Source: Eledone cirrhosa
Taxonomy: Eukaryota; Mollusca; Cephalopoda; Octopoda; Eledonidae
Direction: 5' to 3'
DNA: 64,000 nt
NCBI GenBank assembly: GCA_964016885.1
Contig: OZ024740.1
Span: forward strand, 205,738,407-205,802,406
The notes below the pieces were generated by a model. That model saw nothing but the letters and a program-made list of their open reading frames with translations. It did no database searches and had not been told where the DNA came from. The position numbers and the translations under genes are program-made. Of this stretch, positions 50,496-60,477 are shown in pieces. The number at the start of each line of letters is the position of its first letter. Positions within the stretch are counted from its first letter, which is position 1.

Positions 50496-50935
50496 AAAGA
50501 ATCACAGTTTTATACAAATTTGAGAAATTAAATAAAATATATAACAATGCATTCATGAGTTTTATATCAAATAATAATAATATTATAATTGAGAGAATGG
50601 GACACATAACTAGGGATGCTAAGTACCCAAGCACTAACAGTACTTAGTACTAGCAGAATTATGAAAGATGCAAATGTCTCCACTGCATGCAACCAACTTT
50701 AAGAGATCATGGGCTTAAATTCCACTTAAAAAATATCGTTCAACTGAAAACCTTGTTAGAAGATATTTGCTCAAGGTGCTGTGCAGTGGGATCAAACCTA
50801 GAACAGCATGGTTGCAAAGTGAGCTTCTTAACTCAGCCATATCTGAGTCCTTGAATAGAAGGCCAGTCTACCATATGTAATTATATTTCAAGTTAATCTG
50901 TTACTTATTTCTGATTGTTAATTGAACTGAAATGC
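50496..50935 (-). repeat. Decayed tRNA-headed SINE and AT-rich flank
   Basis: On the minus strand at 50860-50740: ATGGCTGAGTTAAGAAGCTC (A-box-like), GGTTTGATCCCACTG (B-box-like) and CCTTGAGCAAATATCTTC. The flanks are unassigned. Confidence 0.5.
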
Positions 50936-51178
50936 ATAGAATTAATTAGTAATTGCACTAACATGGATGTTAAATGAAGATAATAATAATGATGATACAT
51001 GCACACACACACAAACACATATAGAGAAAGTGATCATAAAATTATACATACATATATTCATGTGGAAATTGGATGTTAAATGATATATATATATAATAAA
51101 GAGGGTGTGGTAAGATACCAGATGAACCATAACACATCAGAGTATTCAATACTTAGGATAGTAGAGTGGGGAATAGCA
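50936..51178. other. Tail fragments and TA run
   Basis: Two short plus-strand tails, AACATGGATGTTAAATGAAG and TGGATGTTAAATGATA, and a TA run at 51084-51096. Confidence 0.4.
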
Positions 51179-51287
51179 AAAGAGTCAAGACCCCGACGGC
51201 TGAGCTCCAGCCGTTTTGACAGCTAGATCCAAACAGTTTGGATCTAGCTGTCAAAATGGAGCACAGCCGTCGGGGTCCTGACTCTTT
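51179..51287. mobile_element. Compact 109-bp hairpin element
   Basis: Arms 51179-51234 and 51236-51287 are reverse complements around a one-base centre, differing by a four-base GCCG insertion in the left arm and two substitutions. CCCCGACGGC and TGTCAAAATGGAGCAC are notable GC-rich blocks in an AT-rich setting. Confidence 0.85.
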
Positions 51288-51290
51288 TCC

Positions 51291-51734
51291 TATCATCATC
51301 ATCATCACCGTTTTACGTCTGTTCTTCCACGCTAGCATGGGTTAGACGGATTGTCCTGTTGTGGGCAGTGTCCGGTCAGCTGACCTTGTCTCGCTCATAT
51401 GGGAACTGATTCTGGCTTGATTTCTACAGTTCGATGCCCTTCTTAACACCAACCTCATTTACAGTGAGTGCTGGGTGCTTTTTTTCTGTGGCTCCTACAT
51501 GTCCACTTTACAGTCTGGGCTGGGTGCTTTTTTGCCGTGGCACCTCCACACCCACTTTGCAGTGGAATGATAAGGACCTCAGTCCTATCATCTCATTTCT
51601 ACAGCTGAGTAAACTAGTGCAATGTGAAATAAAGTGTCTTGCTCAAGGAAACAACACATCACCCGGTCCGAGAATTGAACTCACAACCTTTCGATTGCAA
51701 GCCCAATGCTCTAACCACTAAGCCATGCGCCTTC
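51291..51734 (-). mobile_element. tRNA-derived SINE with L-A-type tail and two 48-bp units
   Basis: On the minus strand: head GCATGGCTTAGTGGTTAGAG, body with CTCAGCTGTAGAAATGAG, two 48-bp-type units (51455-51560), GTGTTAAGAAGGGCATCGAA, CCCATGCTAGCGTGGAAGAA and an ATGATGATGATGATA tail. This tail matches the L-A LINE, not the LINE ending at 60385. Confidence 0.88.
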
Positions 51735-51739
51735 ACATA

Positions 51740-51761
51740 TATATGTGTGTGTGAGTGTGTG

Positions 51762-51817
<56 letters not shown>

Positions 51818-51905
51818 CACACACATATATACATACACACATATATATATGTGTGTATATATATATACATATATATATATATACACATACATATATATAT
51901 ATATT
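51740..51905. repeat. TA/CA microsatellite
   Basis: GTGTGTGTGAG, a long TA run from about 51765, and ACACACATATATA blocks. Confidence 0.95.
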
Positions 51906-51944
51906 ATTTATTCTTTTTTATTAACAAATTTTTTTACCCATTTT

Positions 51945-52333
51945 TTTTAGAGTGCATATGAAATAAATTCCCTCAGTTGTCAGGGAAGCTCCCTAGAAGT
52001 TGTTGATAGCTTTTATTACCTAAGTGATCTAATCTGCAGTGGGGGTGGGGAATGTTATGATAATGTGAGATCTATTCCAATTGCCATTGTTGAGACTGCT
52101 GTATAAATGCTTCCTAAAAAGAAATCCATCAAATATCAACTCTGCTGAAATAGTAAACTCTGCTGAAATAGTAAATGAAGTGTGTGAGACTCTAAAATCA
52201 ATTTCCTTAAATTATGTAAAACCTACAATACATGATAAAGTCACACTCAATACTGATAAGAAAAAACTTGATTAAGTACACCTTCAAGCAGAGGAAGGTT
52301 ACATCAAAGGTAAAATCTCTGAAATAATTTAGA
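51945..52333 (+). mobile_element. LINE ORF2 C-terminal fragment, left part
   Basis: It encodes LEVVDSFYYLSDLICSGGG, a standard motif just after the RT domain of LINE proteins (FxYLGxxIS.GG). The rest is decayed. The LTR element at 52334 interrupts it. Confidence 0.55.
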
Positions 52334-52766
52334 TGACTGGTATTGGTGTATATATTACTTATAATAATATTAAAAAGAATAAGAATGGCTGGTGCGTGTT
52401 TGTACAAAGTTCCATATCACAGGAGTCAATAATAACACAATAGAAATATTTTACCACGTGTCGTGATGGTGTAGTTGGTGAGTTGGTCTCAACTCCAAGA
52501 CTGGAGCGTATAAAGAAGAGAGAGAGAAGGCAGGAGTCATCTCTTCATAGGCAGGAGTCATCTCTAGGGAGAGAAGGCAGAAGTCATCTCTAGGGAGAAA
52601 AGGCAGTAATTATCTCTTCATAGGCAGAAGTCAGCTCCACCATTATGCATGTTGACTCTTCGCAAATCGCCGCCAGAGAGTGAATTATTTTTGGTGACGT
52701 CAGAGCTACGTGCATGTAACTCTGTATAGCTGTCACCAAGCACACGACAGGTGTTGCTTCGCTACA
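52334..52766 (-). repeat. LTR (3' LTR of the minus-strand Ty3/gypsy element)
   Basis: It runs TGACTGGTATTGG to TTGCTTCGCTACA. It matches 55224-55643 throughout, apart from extra GGCAGGAGTCATCTCT-type units here and fewer TGACGTCA copies (one, at 52695-52702). A polypyrimidine stretch CCCTCCTCC follows at about 52771, which is a purine tract on the minus strand as expected beside a 3' LTR. Confidence 0.9.
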
Positions 52767-55223
52767 TATAGCCCTCCTCCAGATGACCAATTGATGAAGA
52801 AGTAAACATATGTAGTGAGAAGCAAGGCAAAGATAGGTAATAAACAAAAGAAATGTTTGCACAAACAGCAAACAAAAAGCAGACACATGCAAAACAAACA
52901 CATGTGCAAAATAGCCACATGCAAAACAGCCACATGCAAAACAATCAATAAAATGCAACAAATCGTAAGAAAGACAAAAGCAACAAGGGCAGCTTAAATG
53001 TACACAGTTTGACACAGTTTTTGGGGCTAGTTTGTTTTACAGTTTGTTTCCAGAAAGGCTCCAGTGGCCAGTTCATATAATAAAAGTTTGGAAGAGTTCT
53101 TTGGGCCAGTGGACTCTTCAACCGGAACAGGTCGTGGTCTTGTATCTAGGTGAGGGTGGGGCAGAAGGAGCAGGTGTGTGTGCAAAGGAGAAAGATGGGG
53201 CCATATGTGGCTCAGTGGTGTGAGCATCTGTTTGGGCCCATTTAAGTCTATCAACCGCAATGGTCTCTCTGGATCCCTTAATGTCTACTGTGAAATGTTT
53301 ATCAGAATGAGCTAACACACGGTAGCGTCCAGAGTACGGTTGTGTGAGAGGTGGTCTCACAGCATCATTTCTTACAAACACATGGGTCCACGAGGCAATA
53401 TCCCTCGGGACTGCAGTTTTTACAGTTTGTTTCCTCGTATCCATCGGCGGCAGGTCCTCGTATCCATCGGCATAGAGTCAGGAGAAGTCCGTAGAGCAGC
53501 TTTTAGTTGTCGGTGGAAACGCTCCACCATTCCGTTAGATGCAGGATGATACAAAGTTGTTCGGATGCATTTAGCACCCATGATCTTCGTTAATTCATAG
53601 AAGAGATTCGATTCAAACTGCCTTCCATGGTCCGTTGTAATCGTGGTTGGCACTTCAAAGCGGACAATCCATCCTGATACTAGGGCACGCACTGTTGTTT
53701 CAGCAGTGATGTCTTTCAAGGGGATGGCTTCAGGCCATCGCGAAAAACGATCAATAACAGTCAATAGGTAAGTATGACCACCACTGACTGGCCAAGGTCC
53801 CACGATGTCCACATGAATGTGCCAGAAACGGGCGCCCGGTTTACTGAAAGTACCGAGCGGAGTCTTAACGTGTTTATGGATTTTCGATTTCTGGCAAGCA
53901 ATGCAGGAACGGCACCAAGCAGTAATATTGCGCCTCATATTTGGCCAGAAGAATCTGGATGTTATGAGCTTTACTGTGGCAGAAGATCCTGGGTGGGAAA
54001 TGCTGTGTAAAGCAAGAAACACAGTACGACGATGGTTTAATGGGACGAATGGTCTCGGTGAATCCAAGGAAACGTCGCAGAGAATCTGTCTGTCTGCGGT
54101 GGGCAATGGCAGGTATTTCAAATTACTCGTCACAAATTTGGCTGATGTAATATCCAACGATTCCTGTGCAGGTTGGTCTGCTGCCAAGTGATTTAAATCG
54201 ATGTCATGGGATGACGCAATCGAACTGATCGGCAATCGAGACAGGGCGTCAGCCGCTGTGTTCAATGAGCCTGGAATGTATTGGATGTTGTTTGTGAATT
54301 GCGAGATAAAGTCGAGATGCCTTGTTTCTCTGGGCGAGTACTTGTCGGACTTTGCCCTTAAAGCGAAGGTCAAAGGTTTATGGCCAGTATATATTGTAAA
54401 ACACCTTCCTTCGAGCATATGTGAAAAATGTTTCACAGAAAGGTAGATGGCTAACAGCTCCTGGCCAAAGGTGCTGTAGCGAGTTTCTGCAGGTTTCAAC
54501 TTCCGGGAGAAAAATTCCAATGGTTGTTGGTGATTGTCACTACTCTGTTGTAAGACTGCACCCACTGCAGTATCCGACGCATCAACACAAAGTGAAAGCT
54601 TGGCATTGGACACTGGGTGGGCCAGCAAAGATGCACTAGCCAATGCTAATTTGGCTTTTTGAAAATCCTCGAGTTGAGTCTGAGTCAAAGAGATTTTTTT
54701 TCCCTTTCCTTTCTTTTCTTTCTTTAGATTGGAGAAGGAGATGGCATCACATGATGTGTCTCAGCCAATCAGATGGCTGCAATTCAGAGAAGAATGACAA
54801 TTGATGGGAAAATTGGCGGACCAGTCAGCCATTGTGAATTTTTTTTTTTGTTAAACGAACAATTTTCAATTTCGTTTTTTCGCATAGTTGCAAGAAATAA
54901 AGTATTAGTTTTGTCATCAATTTTTTTTTTTTTATATGTTCTATGTTTCTCTTGGGTAAATACTTGTTAAAAGAAAAAAATAATATATTTGCTATGAAGG
55001 CTTCATAGAGTCGAATGCATTTTTGAAATGTATAATGTTCGAAGGTTGCGTTTAAAAAAAATAATGTTGGAGTGTTCTAAACGGCAAGGAAATGGTGCTC
55101 AAGAATGTTAAATAATTCAATGGGATTACCCATATAGCAGAAGTTTTTAGAAGTTTTTAGAAGTTTCTAGAAGTTTTTAGAAGTTTTTAGAAGGCTGTGT
55201 AATCCATAATCGGGGTCAACCAC
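52767..55223 (-). mobile_element. Ty3/gypsy internal region: RNase H and integrase, with large deletion
   Basis: The minus-strand frame 54688-53420 starts inside pol. It has RNase H with LCVDAS and GQELLAIY, but YTGHKPLTF where Asp is expected in place of Gly. DALSRL and the zinc-binding HHCC region ([15 protein letters not shown]) follow, then an integrase core with [16 protein letters not shown] and [12 protein letters not shown], all three acidic residues present. A second frame, 53444-53118, gives the C-terminal SGRYRVLAHSDKHFTVDI. The join at 53432-53471 carries a direct repeat CCTCGTATCCATCGGC, the scar of a deletion that removed the integrase end. Gag, protease and most of RT are absent. 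Next to the 5' LTR, 55202-55222 reads on the minus strand TGGTTGACCCCG, a possible primer-binding site. Confidence 0.88.
55138..55196. repeat. 11-bp tandem repeat inside the LTR element
   Basis: AGAAGTTTTTAG is repeated about five times just inside the 5' LTR. Confidence 0.85.
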
Positions 55224-55643
55224 TGACTGGTATTGGTGTATATATTACTTATAATAATATTAAAAAGAATAAGAATGGCTGGTGCGTGTTTGTACAAAGT
55301 TCCATATCACAATAGAAATATTTTACCACGTGTCGTGATGGTGTAGTTGGTGAGTTGGTCTCAACTCCAAGACTGGAGCGTATAAAGAAGAGAGAGAGAA
55401 GGCAGGAGTCATCTCTAGGGAGAGAAGGCAGAAGTCACCTCGAGAGAGAAAAGGCAGAAATCATCTCTTCATAGGCAGAAGTCAGCTCCACCATTATGCA
55501 TGTTGTCTCTTCGCAAATCGCCGCCGGAGAGTGAATTATTTTTGGTGACGTCAGTTTGTGACGTCAGTTTGTGACGTCAGAGCTATGTGCAGGTAACTCT
55601 ACATAGCTGTCCCCAAGCACATGACAGATGTCGCTTCGCTACA
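55224..55643 (-). repeat. LTR (5' LTR) with three TGACGTCA sites
   Basis: It is the same TG...CA-bounded sequence as 52334-52766. TGACGTCA occurs at 55546, 55559 and 55572, exactly 13 bp apart, against one copy in the other LTR. TGACGTCA is the full CRE/ATF palindrome. No clear target site duplication was seen around the element. Confidence 0.9.
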
Positions 55644-55965
55644 ATAACATACCTCCATGTTACCAAACAACATCATGCTGCATGGAAAATTATACCTGAA
55701 ATCTCTGGTAAGCACCCAAAGCCAACCATTAGACTTAAAGGTGGATCCATAGATAAGTGTTTATCCAACTAGATTGAATATTTTACTGACTTCAAAATAA
55801 GAAAAGGAATGAAATGGACGGCTTGTAATGACCTAAATAAAATCTGGACCTCAAATCTTGATGATAAAATCAAAGTAAAAACCTTTAAAACAATGATGTG
55901 GTTCTGAAGCCTGGACCTTGACATCAAGTTACAAAAAACTATCAAAACCAAACCCCTAGGAAAAC
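55644..55965 (+). mobile_element. LINE ORF2 C-terminal fragment, right part
   Basis: It encodes IRKGMKWTACNDLNKIWTSN and DDKIKVKTFKTMMW, the post-RT segment usual in LINE ORF2 proteins. It probably continues the fragment before the LTR element. Confidence 0.55.
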
Positions 55966-55971
55966 TGACAA

Positions 55972-56299
55972 AAGGGGTCAAGTTTCATCAAGAGAATGCT
56001 ACAGCACATAAGTCCTTGATTTCAATGGATGCTGTGCATGACTGTGGCTTTGAACTGGCTGATCACCCTCCCTATTTTCCTGATTTGGTCCTAACTGATT
56101 GTCATCTATTCCCTAACCTGAAAAAAAACTTGGCTGGGAATGATGATGATGTCATATCTGCTGTTGATGACTTTTTTTACCAACAGGATGAAAGCTTCTT
56201 CACTAATGAGATCCAAGAACTCCAACACTAATGGAAGAAGTATGTGAACCGTAAGGGAGACTATGTTGAAAAATATACCTCATTTGTTCACATTCCATG
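55972..56299 (+). mobile_element. Mariner transposase C-terminal fragment
   Basis: The frame reads ENATAHKSL, HDCGFELADHPPYFPDLV, LTDCHLFPNLKKNLAG and DDFFYQQDESFFTNEI, a stop, then WKKYVNRKGDYVEK. This is the mariner layout, with the third acidic position (here TD) retained and the second (DNA) changed to EN. The N-terminus and ends are missing. Confidence 0.85.
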
Positions 56300-56339
56300 A
56301 GAGTATCTTGGCCAGCCTATGAACTTTTCAACCAACCTT

Positions 56340-56341
<2 letters not shown>

Positions 56342-56388
<47 letters not shown>
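56342..56388. repeat. TA microsatellite
   Basis: An uninterrupted TA run. Confidence 0.95.
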
Positions 56389-56389
<1 letters not shown>

Positions 56390-56390
<1 letters not shown>

Positions 56391-56940
56391 ATTTCAACAC
56401 AGCAACAACAACTACAACAACAACAGCAGCTACAACAGCATATATACATATCTCAGTCGATGCGACCAGATTTCAACACAGCAACAACAACAACTACAAC
56501 AACAACAGCAACTACAACAACAGCGACAGCAACAACAACAACAGCAACAACACCATTGTCTGTGTTGAATGTGTGTGTATGCATGTATATATATATATAT
56601 GTGTGTATGTATATATATATGTATGTGTATATATCACACACGCGAAGCGAACAAATTTCAAAATTTCAACCCAGCGACTACAACAACAGCAACAACAACA
56701 ACAAATGCAACAACACCATTGTCTGCAGCAGCAGCATCAGTGAAATGAACAACAACAACGGCAGCAGCAGCAACAACAACAATAACGACAACAACAACAA
56801 CTGCCACCACCATCACTGACACCATCCACCACCACCACCACCACCACCACCATCACTGACACCATCCACCACCACGACCATTACCATCACTGACACCATC
56901 CACCACCACCACCACCACCACCAGCACCAGCGATCAGGCC
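56390..56940. repeat. CAA/CAG/CAC compound trinucleotide field
   Basis: Blocks beginning AGATTTCAACACAGCAACAA are repeated (56390, 56468), with CAACAACAA and CAGCAG runs, a TA patch at 56587-56635, and then CACCACCAC with a repeated CATCACTGACACCATCCACC. Confidence 0.93.
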
Positions 56941-56984
56941 TTAAAAACAACTATAATAATAATACTAAATAACTATTCTGTTCT

Positions 56985-57100
56985 TGACACGGGGCAGCAA
57001 CTGTCCCAGCGCATTGCTGGTGCCTTGTTTTTTTTTGGGGGGGGGGGGGGGGAGTGGAGACCCGTTGCTCTTTGCTGTAAAGCAAACAATTATTATTATA
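56985..57100 (-). mobile_element. SINE family B fragment with G run
   Basis: TTCTTGACACGGGGCAGCAA, CATTGCTGGTGCCTTG, a long G run at 57036-57052 and GTTGCTCTTTGCTGTAAAGC. Confidence 0.5.
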
Positions 57101-57159
57101 TAAAAACTGAACTGGAAAAGTCAACAGTTGACATGATTTTGATCTTGTATCAGTACTGA

Positions 57160-57164
57160 CGGTA

Positions 57165-57195
<31 letters not shown>

Positions 57196-57290
57196 AGTGG
57201 TGTGTGTGTTTGTATGCATGAGTGTTGGTGTGTGAGTGAGTATGTGTGTGTGTGGCGTGAGTGTCAATAAGTGTTTTTTTTTTATGACCA
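57160..57290. repeat. TA and GT microsatellite
   Basis: A TA run at 57164-57188, then GTGTGTGTTTGTATGCATG-type sequence. Confidence 0.85.
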
Positions 57291-57339
57291 TGCTGTAAAA
57301 TGGAGGGGTAGAGAGGGCCCATGAGTCCAGTAAGACATC

Positions 57340-57440
57340 CTCTCTAGTGCTGGTGGCACAAATAAAAGCACCCAGTCCATGCTGTAAAGTGGTGTTGGTG
57401 TTTGGAACGGCATCCAACCAGTGTATCAATGCCAAAACGA
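57340..57440 (+). repeat. 48-bp-type unit and tail fragment upstream of the LINE
   Basis: AGTGCTGGTGGCACAAATAA, AAGCACCCAGTCCATGC and GTTTGGAACGGCATCCAACC, a SINE/LINE 3' fragment next to, or part of, the LINE 5' UTR. Confidence 0.5.
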
Positions 57441-57478
57441 TTATAAGCACAGTAACAAATTTATAGGAACAACAAAAT

Positions 57479-60352
57479 ATGAAGACGTCGCATCTCAGAG
57501 TTGCAACACTTAATGTTGGCACTCTCAGAGGTAGATCTGCTGAAATAGCGGAGATGCTGGAGAGAAGGCATGTGGATGTGTGCTGTGTGCAAGAGGTGAG
57601 ATGGAGAGGTGCCTCTGCGAGACTAGTCGCAGGCAAACATCTTAGCTATAAGCTTTTCTGAGTAGGTAAGGATGATGGGTTAGGGGGAGTAGGCATTTTC
57701 TAGGACGGAGGACGGAGACATCGTTATACTAGCAGGGGACTTCAATGGACATGTTGGACAGCTCCAGGATGGTTACACTGGGGTACATGGTGGGCACGGT
57801 TACGGCTCAAGAAATGAAGAAGGAGTGAGACTTCTTGAATTTTGTGATGCAAGTACACTGATTATTTGCAACACTAACTTCCAGAAACCTGCCAACCACC
57901 TAATAACCTACAAATCAGGCGAGCACATAAGCCAGATTGACTTCTTACTAGTTAGGCAGCAGGACAGGCAGATGGTGGCTAATACCAAGGCATACCCTGG
58001 GGAAGAATGTACCCCACAGCATAGATTAGTCGTTGGTGATATTTCAGTAAGCAAGAGATGGAATGAGACATACAGGAAGGTGTGGAGAAGAAAGGTCTGG
58101 AAGCTAAAAGACCTTTCACTAAAATACAAATTTAGGAAACCCCTTCAAGATGTGTATGACGAAAAAGAAGACGATTTAGAGACGTATAACATAGATAATA
58201 ACTGGAATTTCTTGTGACAACTTACTGCAGGCTACTGATGAAACTTGTGGCTGGAGCAGAGCTCCAACCAGACAGAGAGTGACCTGATGGTGGAACAGCA
58301 CAGTAGATAAGGCCATTAGAGACAAAAGACTAGCATGGAAGGCTTGGAAAAAGGGTGGGAGTAGAGAAGGATATACAGCCGCTAAGAGAGAAGCTAGACA
58401 TCAGGTGTACTTAGCACGCAGGGAGGCTGAGAGTAGGAGGTTTGCCAATGTTCTGCGACGGGAAGATCAGAGGCGTGCGGTGTTCCACATTGCAAGGCAG
58501 TGTGTCAATGCAAATCAGGATGTTGTTGGAGATAAATGTGTCCGGAATGATGCCGGTGTACTTAGTGTCACGAATGATCAGAAAAAGGAGGCCCGGAAAT
58601 GTCATTATGAGAGACTGATGAATGTGGAAAACGAATGAAAAACGAAGAGATCCGACAGAGGGACCAGCTATTGAGATTGACGAATATAGGGTCCAAGAGG
58701 CGATTAAGGAAATGAAAAATGGTAAGGCTGCTGGACCATCGGGGATAGTTGCTGAGATGCTGAAGGCATCAGGGGACGTAGGCACTAAACTGGTTGCACG
58801 CATCATCAATAAGGCTATATATGGTGGTGTCATACCCAAAGACTGGTGCAGCAGTATTCTCATAAATTGCTACAAAGGTAAAGGGAATGCTCTGGAGAGG
58901 AGCAATTATAGGGGTATGAAACTGATGGATCAGGTTATGAAAGTGGCAGAAAGGATATTAGCACAACTAATTAGAGAAAGGGTCAAACTAGATGAGATGC
59001 AGTTTGGCTTTGTGCCTGGGAAGAGTACAACAGATGCCCTCTTCTTGGTGAGACAATTACAAGAGAAGTTCTTAGAGAAAAATAAGCCACTATACTTAGC
59101 CTTTGTTGACCTAGAGAAAGCCTTTGATAGGGTACCCTGATCTGTCATCTGGTGGTCCCTAAGGAAACTAGGTGTTGAGGAATGGCTTGTGAGGACAGTG
59201 CCAACTTTGTACAGAGGTACTGTCAGTAAAGTCAGGTTAGGAATGGAGTTTAGTGAGGAATTCCAGATACAAATAGGAGTACATCAAGGTTCGGTGCTCA
59301 GCCCGCTCTTGTTCATTATAGTCCTCCAAGCCATAACAGAGGAGTTTAAGACTGGCTGTCCATGGGAACTTCTCTATGCTGACGATCTGGTTCTTATAGC
59401 AGAATCAGTAAAGGAGCTAGAGAATAAATTCTGGCTATGGAAACAGCAGTTGGAAGCAAAAAGACTGAGAGTGCACCTAGCTAAGACAAAAGTGTTGATG
59501 AGTAGAAAAGAGGACAAAACTCTGATTCCGTCAGGGAAATGGCCATGTTCGATATGCAGAAAAGGAACTGGCAAAAATTCTATAAAATGCACACAATGCA
59601 GATCCTCAGTACACAGGAGATATAGCGGGATAGCAGGCAAACTAACAGGTAGGGAGAAATACGTATGCAGTAGGTGTACAGGGAAATTAGACAGTAGAAG
59701 TCGCATTGATAGATACATTTTTCAAATGCAGGCGGGTGCTATAGAAATGGTGGATAGCTTCCGGTACCTAGGAGATCAGATTAGCATGGGAGGGGGTTGT
59801 TCCGAGGCCATAGTATCTAGAATAAGAACGGGTTGGAAGAAGTTTAGGGAGCTGCTTCCTCTGTTGACGAAGAAGGGTTTCTCCCTGCATATGAAAGGCT
59901 GGTTATATGATGCCTGTGTGAGGAGCGCGATGCTGCATGGTAGTGAGACATGGGAAGCAACTGCAGAGGATATGCGACGGCTGGAGAGAAATGAGGCAGG
60001 CATGCTCCGTTGGATGTGCAATGTCAATGTGCGTGAACGACCCAGCATGAATGTGTTGAGAGAGAAACTGTGTCTGAGAGGGATAGAATGTAGCGTGCGA
60101 GAGAGGAGACTGGGTGGTATGGGCATGTGATGCGCATGGAGGATGACCGATGGGTGAAGAAGTGCCAGGAAATGCTAATTGAAGGAAGACGTGGTAGAGG
60201 TAGACCACGAAAAACATGGGTGGAGGTGATGAGAACAGATCTCAGATCGCTGAAGCTCACGGTGGAGATGACGAAGGACCGCAACAAGTGGAGAGATGCT
60301 GTGCTGAATAAGACCCGTCCCACCCTTGCAAGCAGGGAAAAGCGGACGTAAA

Positions 60353-60384
<32 letters not shown>

Positions 60385-60385
60385 A
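57479..60385 (+). mobile_element. APE-type LINE (RTE-like), nearly full length, broken
   Basis: A non-LTR retrotransposon coding for endonuclease and reverse transcriptase. APE endonuclease: VATLNVGTLRGR, DVCCVQEVRW, then LAGDFNGHVG, SQIDFLLVRQ and PQHRLVVGD (57479-58080). RT: GKAAGPSGIVAEMLK, NYRGMKLMDQVMK, AFVDLEKAFDRVP, GVHQGSVLSPLLF and LLYADDLVL (59373-59400). A zinc-finger-like insert at 59540-59690, C-x2-C, C-x2-C-x4-H, C-x2-C, is followed by FRYLGDQIS, MLRWMCNVN and RGRPRKTWVEVM. Breaks: stops near 57660, 58200 and 58285, a frame change at 58630, a stop at 59138-59140 and a one-base loss near 60112. The 3' end reads CCCTTGCAAGCAGGGAAAAG, CGGACGTAAA then (ATG)n. Confidence 0.92.
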
Positions 60386-60405
60386 TACATATATATATAT
60401 ATATA
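60365..60405. repeat. ATG tail and TA microsatellite
   Basis: The (GAT)n tail of the LINE to 60382, followed by a TA run. Confidence 0.9.
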
Positions 60406-60477
60406 AGTTATTCTGAGTTGAGTCGGAGGTAACTACAGTAAGTAAGGTACTCAATACATAGCAAAGTAAAAATGTTT

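Noticed and set aside
52500..52510. A TATAAA box in the LTRs (GCGTATAAAGAAG)
   Set aside because: It reads on the plus strand, while the element's genes are on the minus strand.
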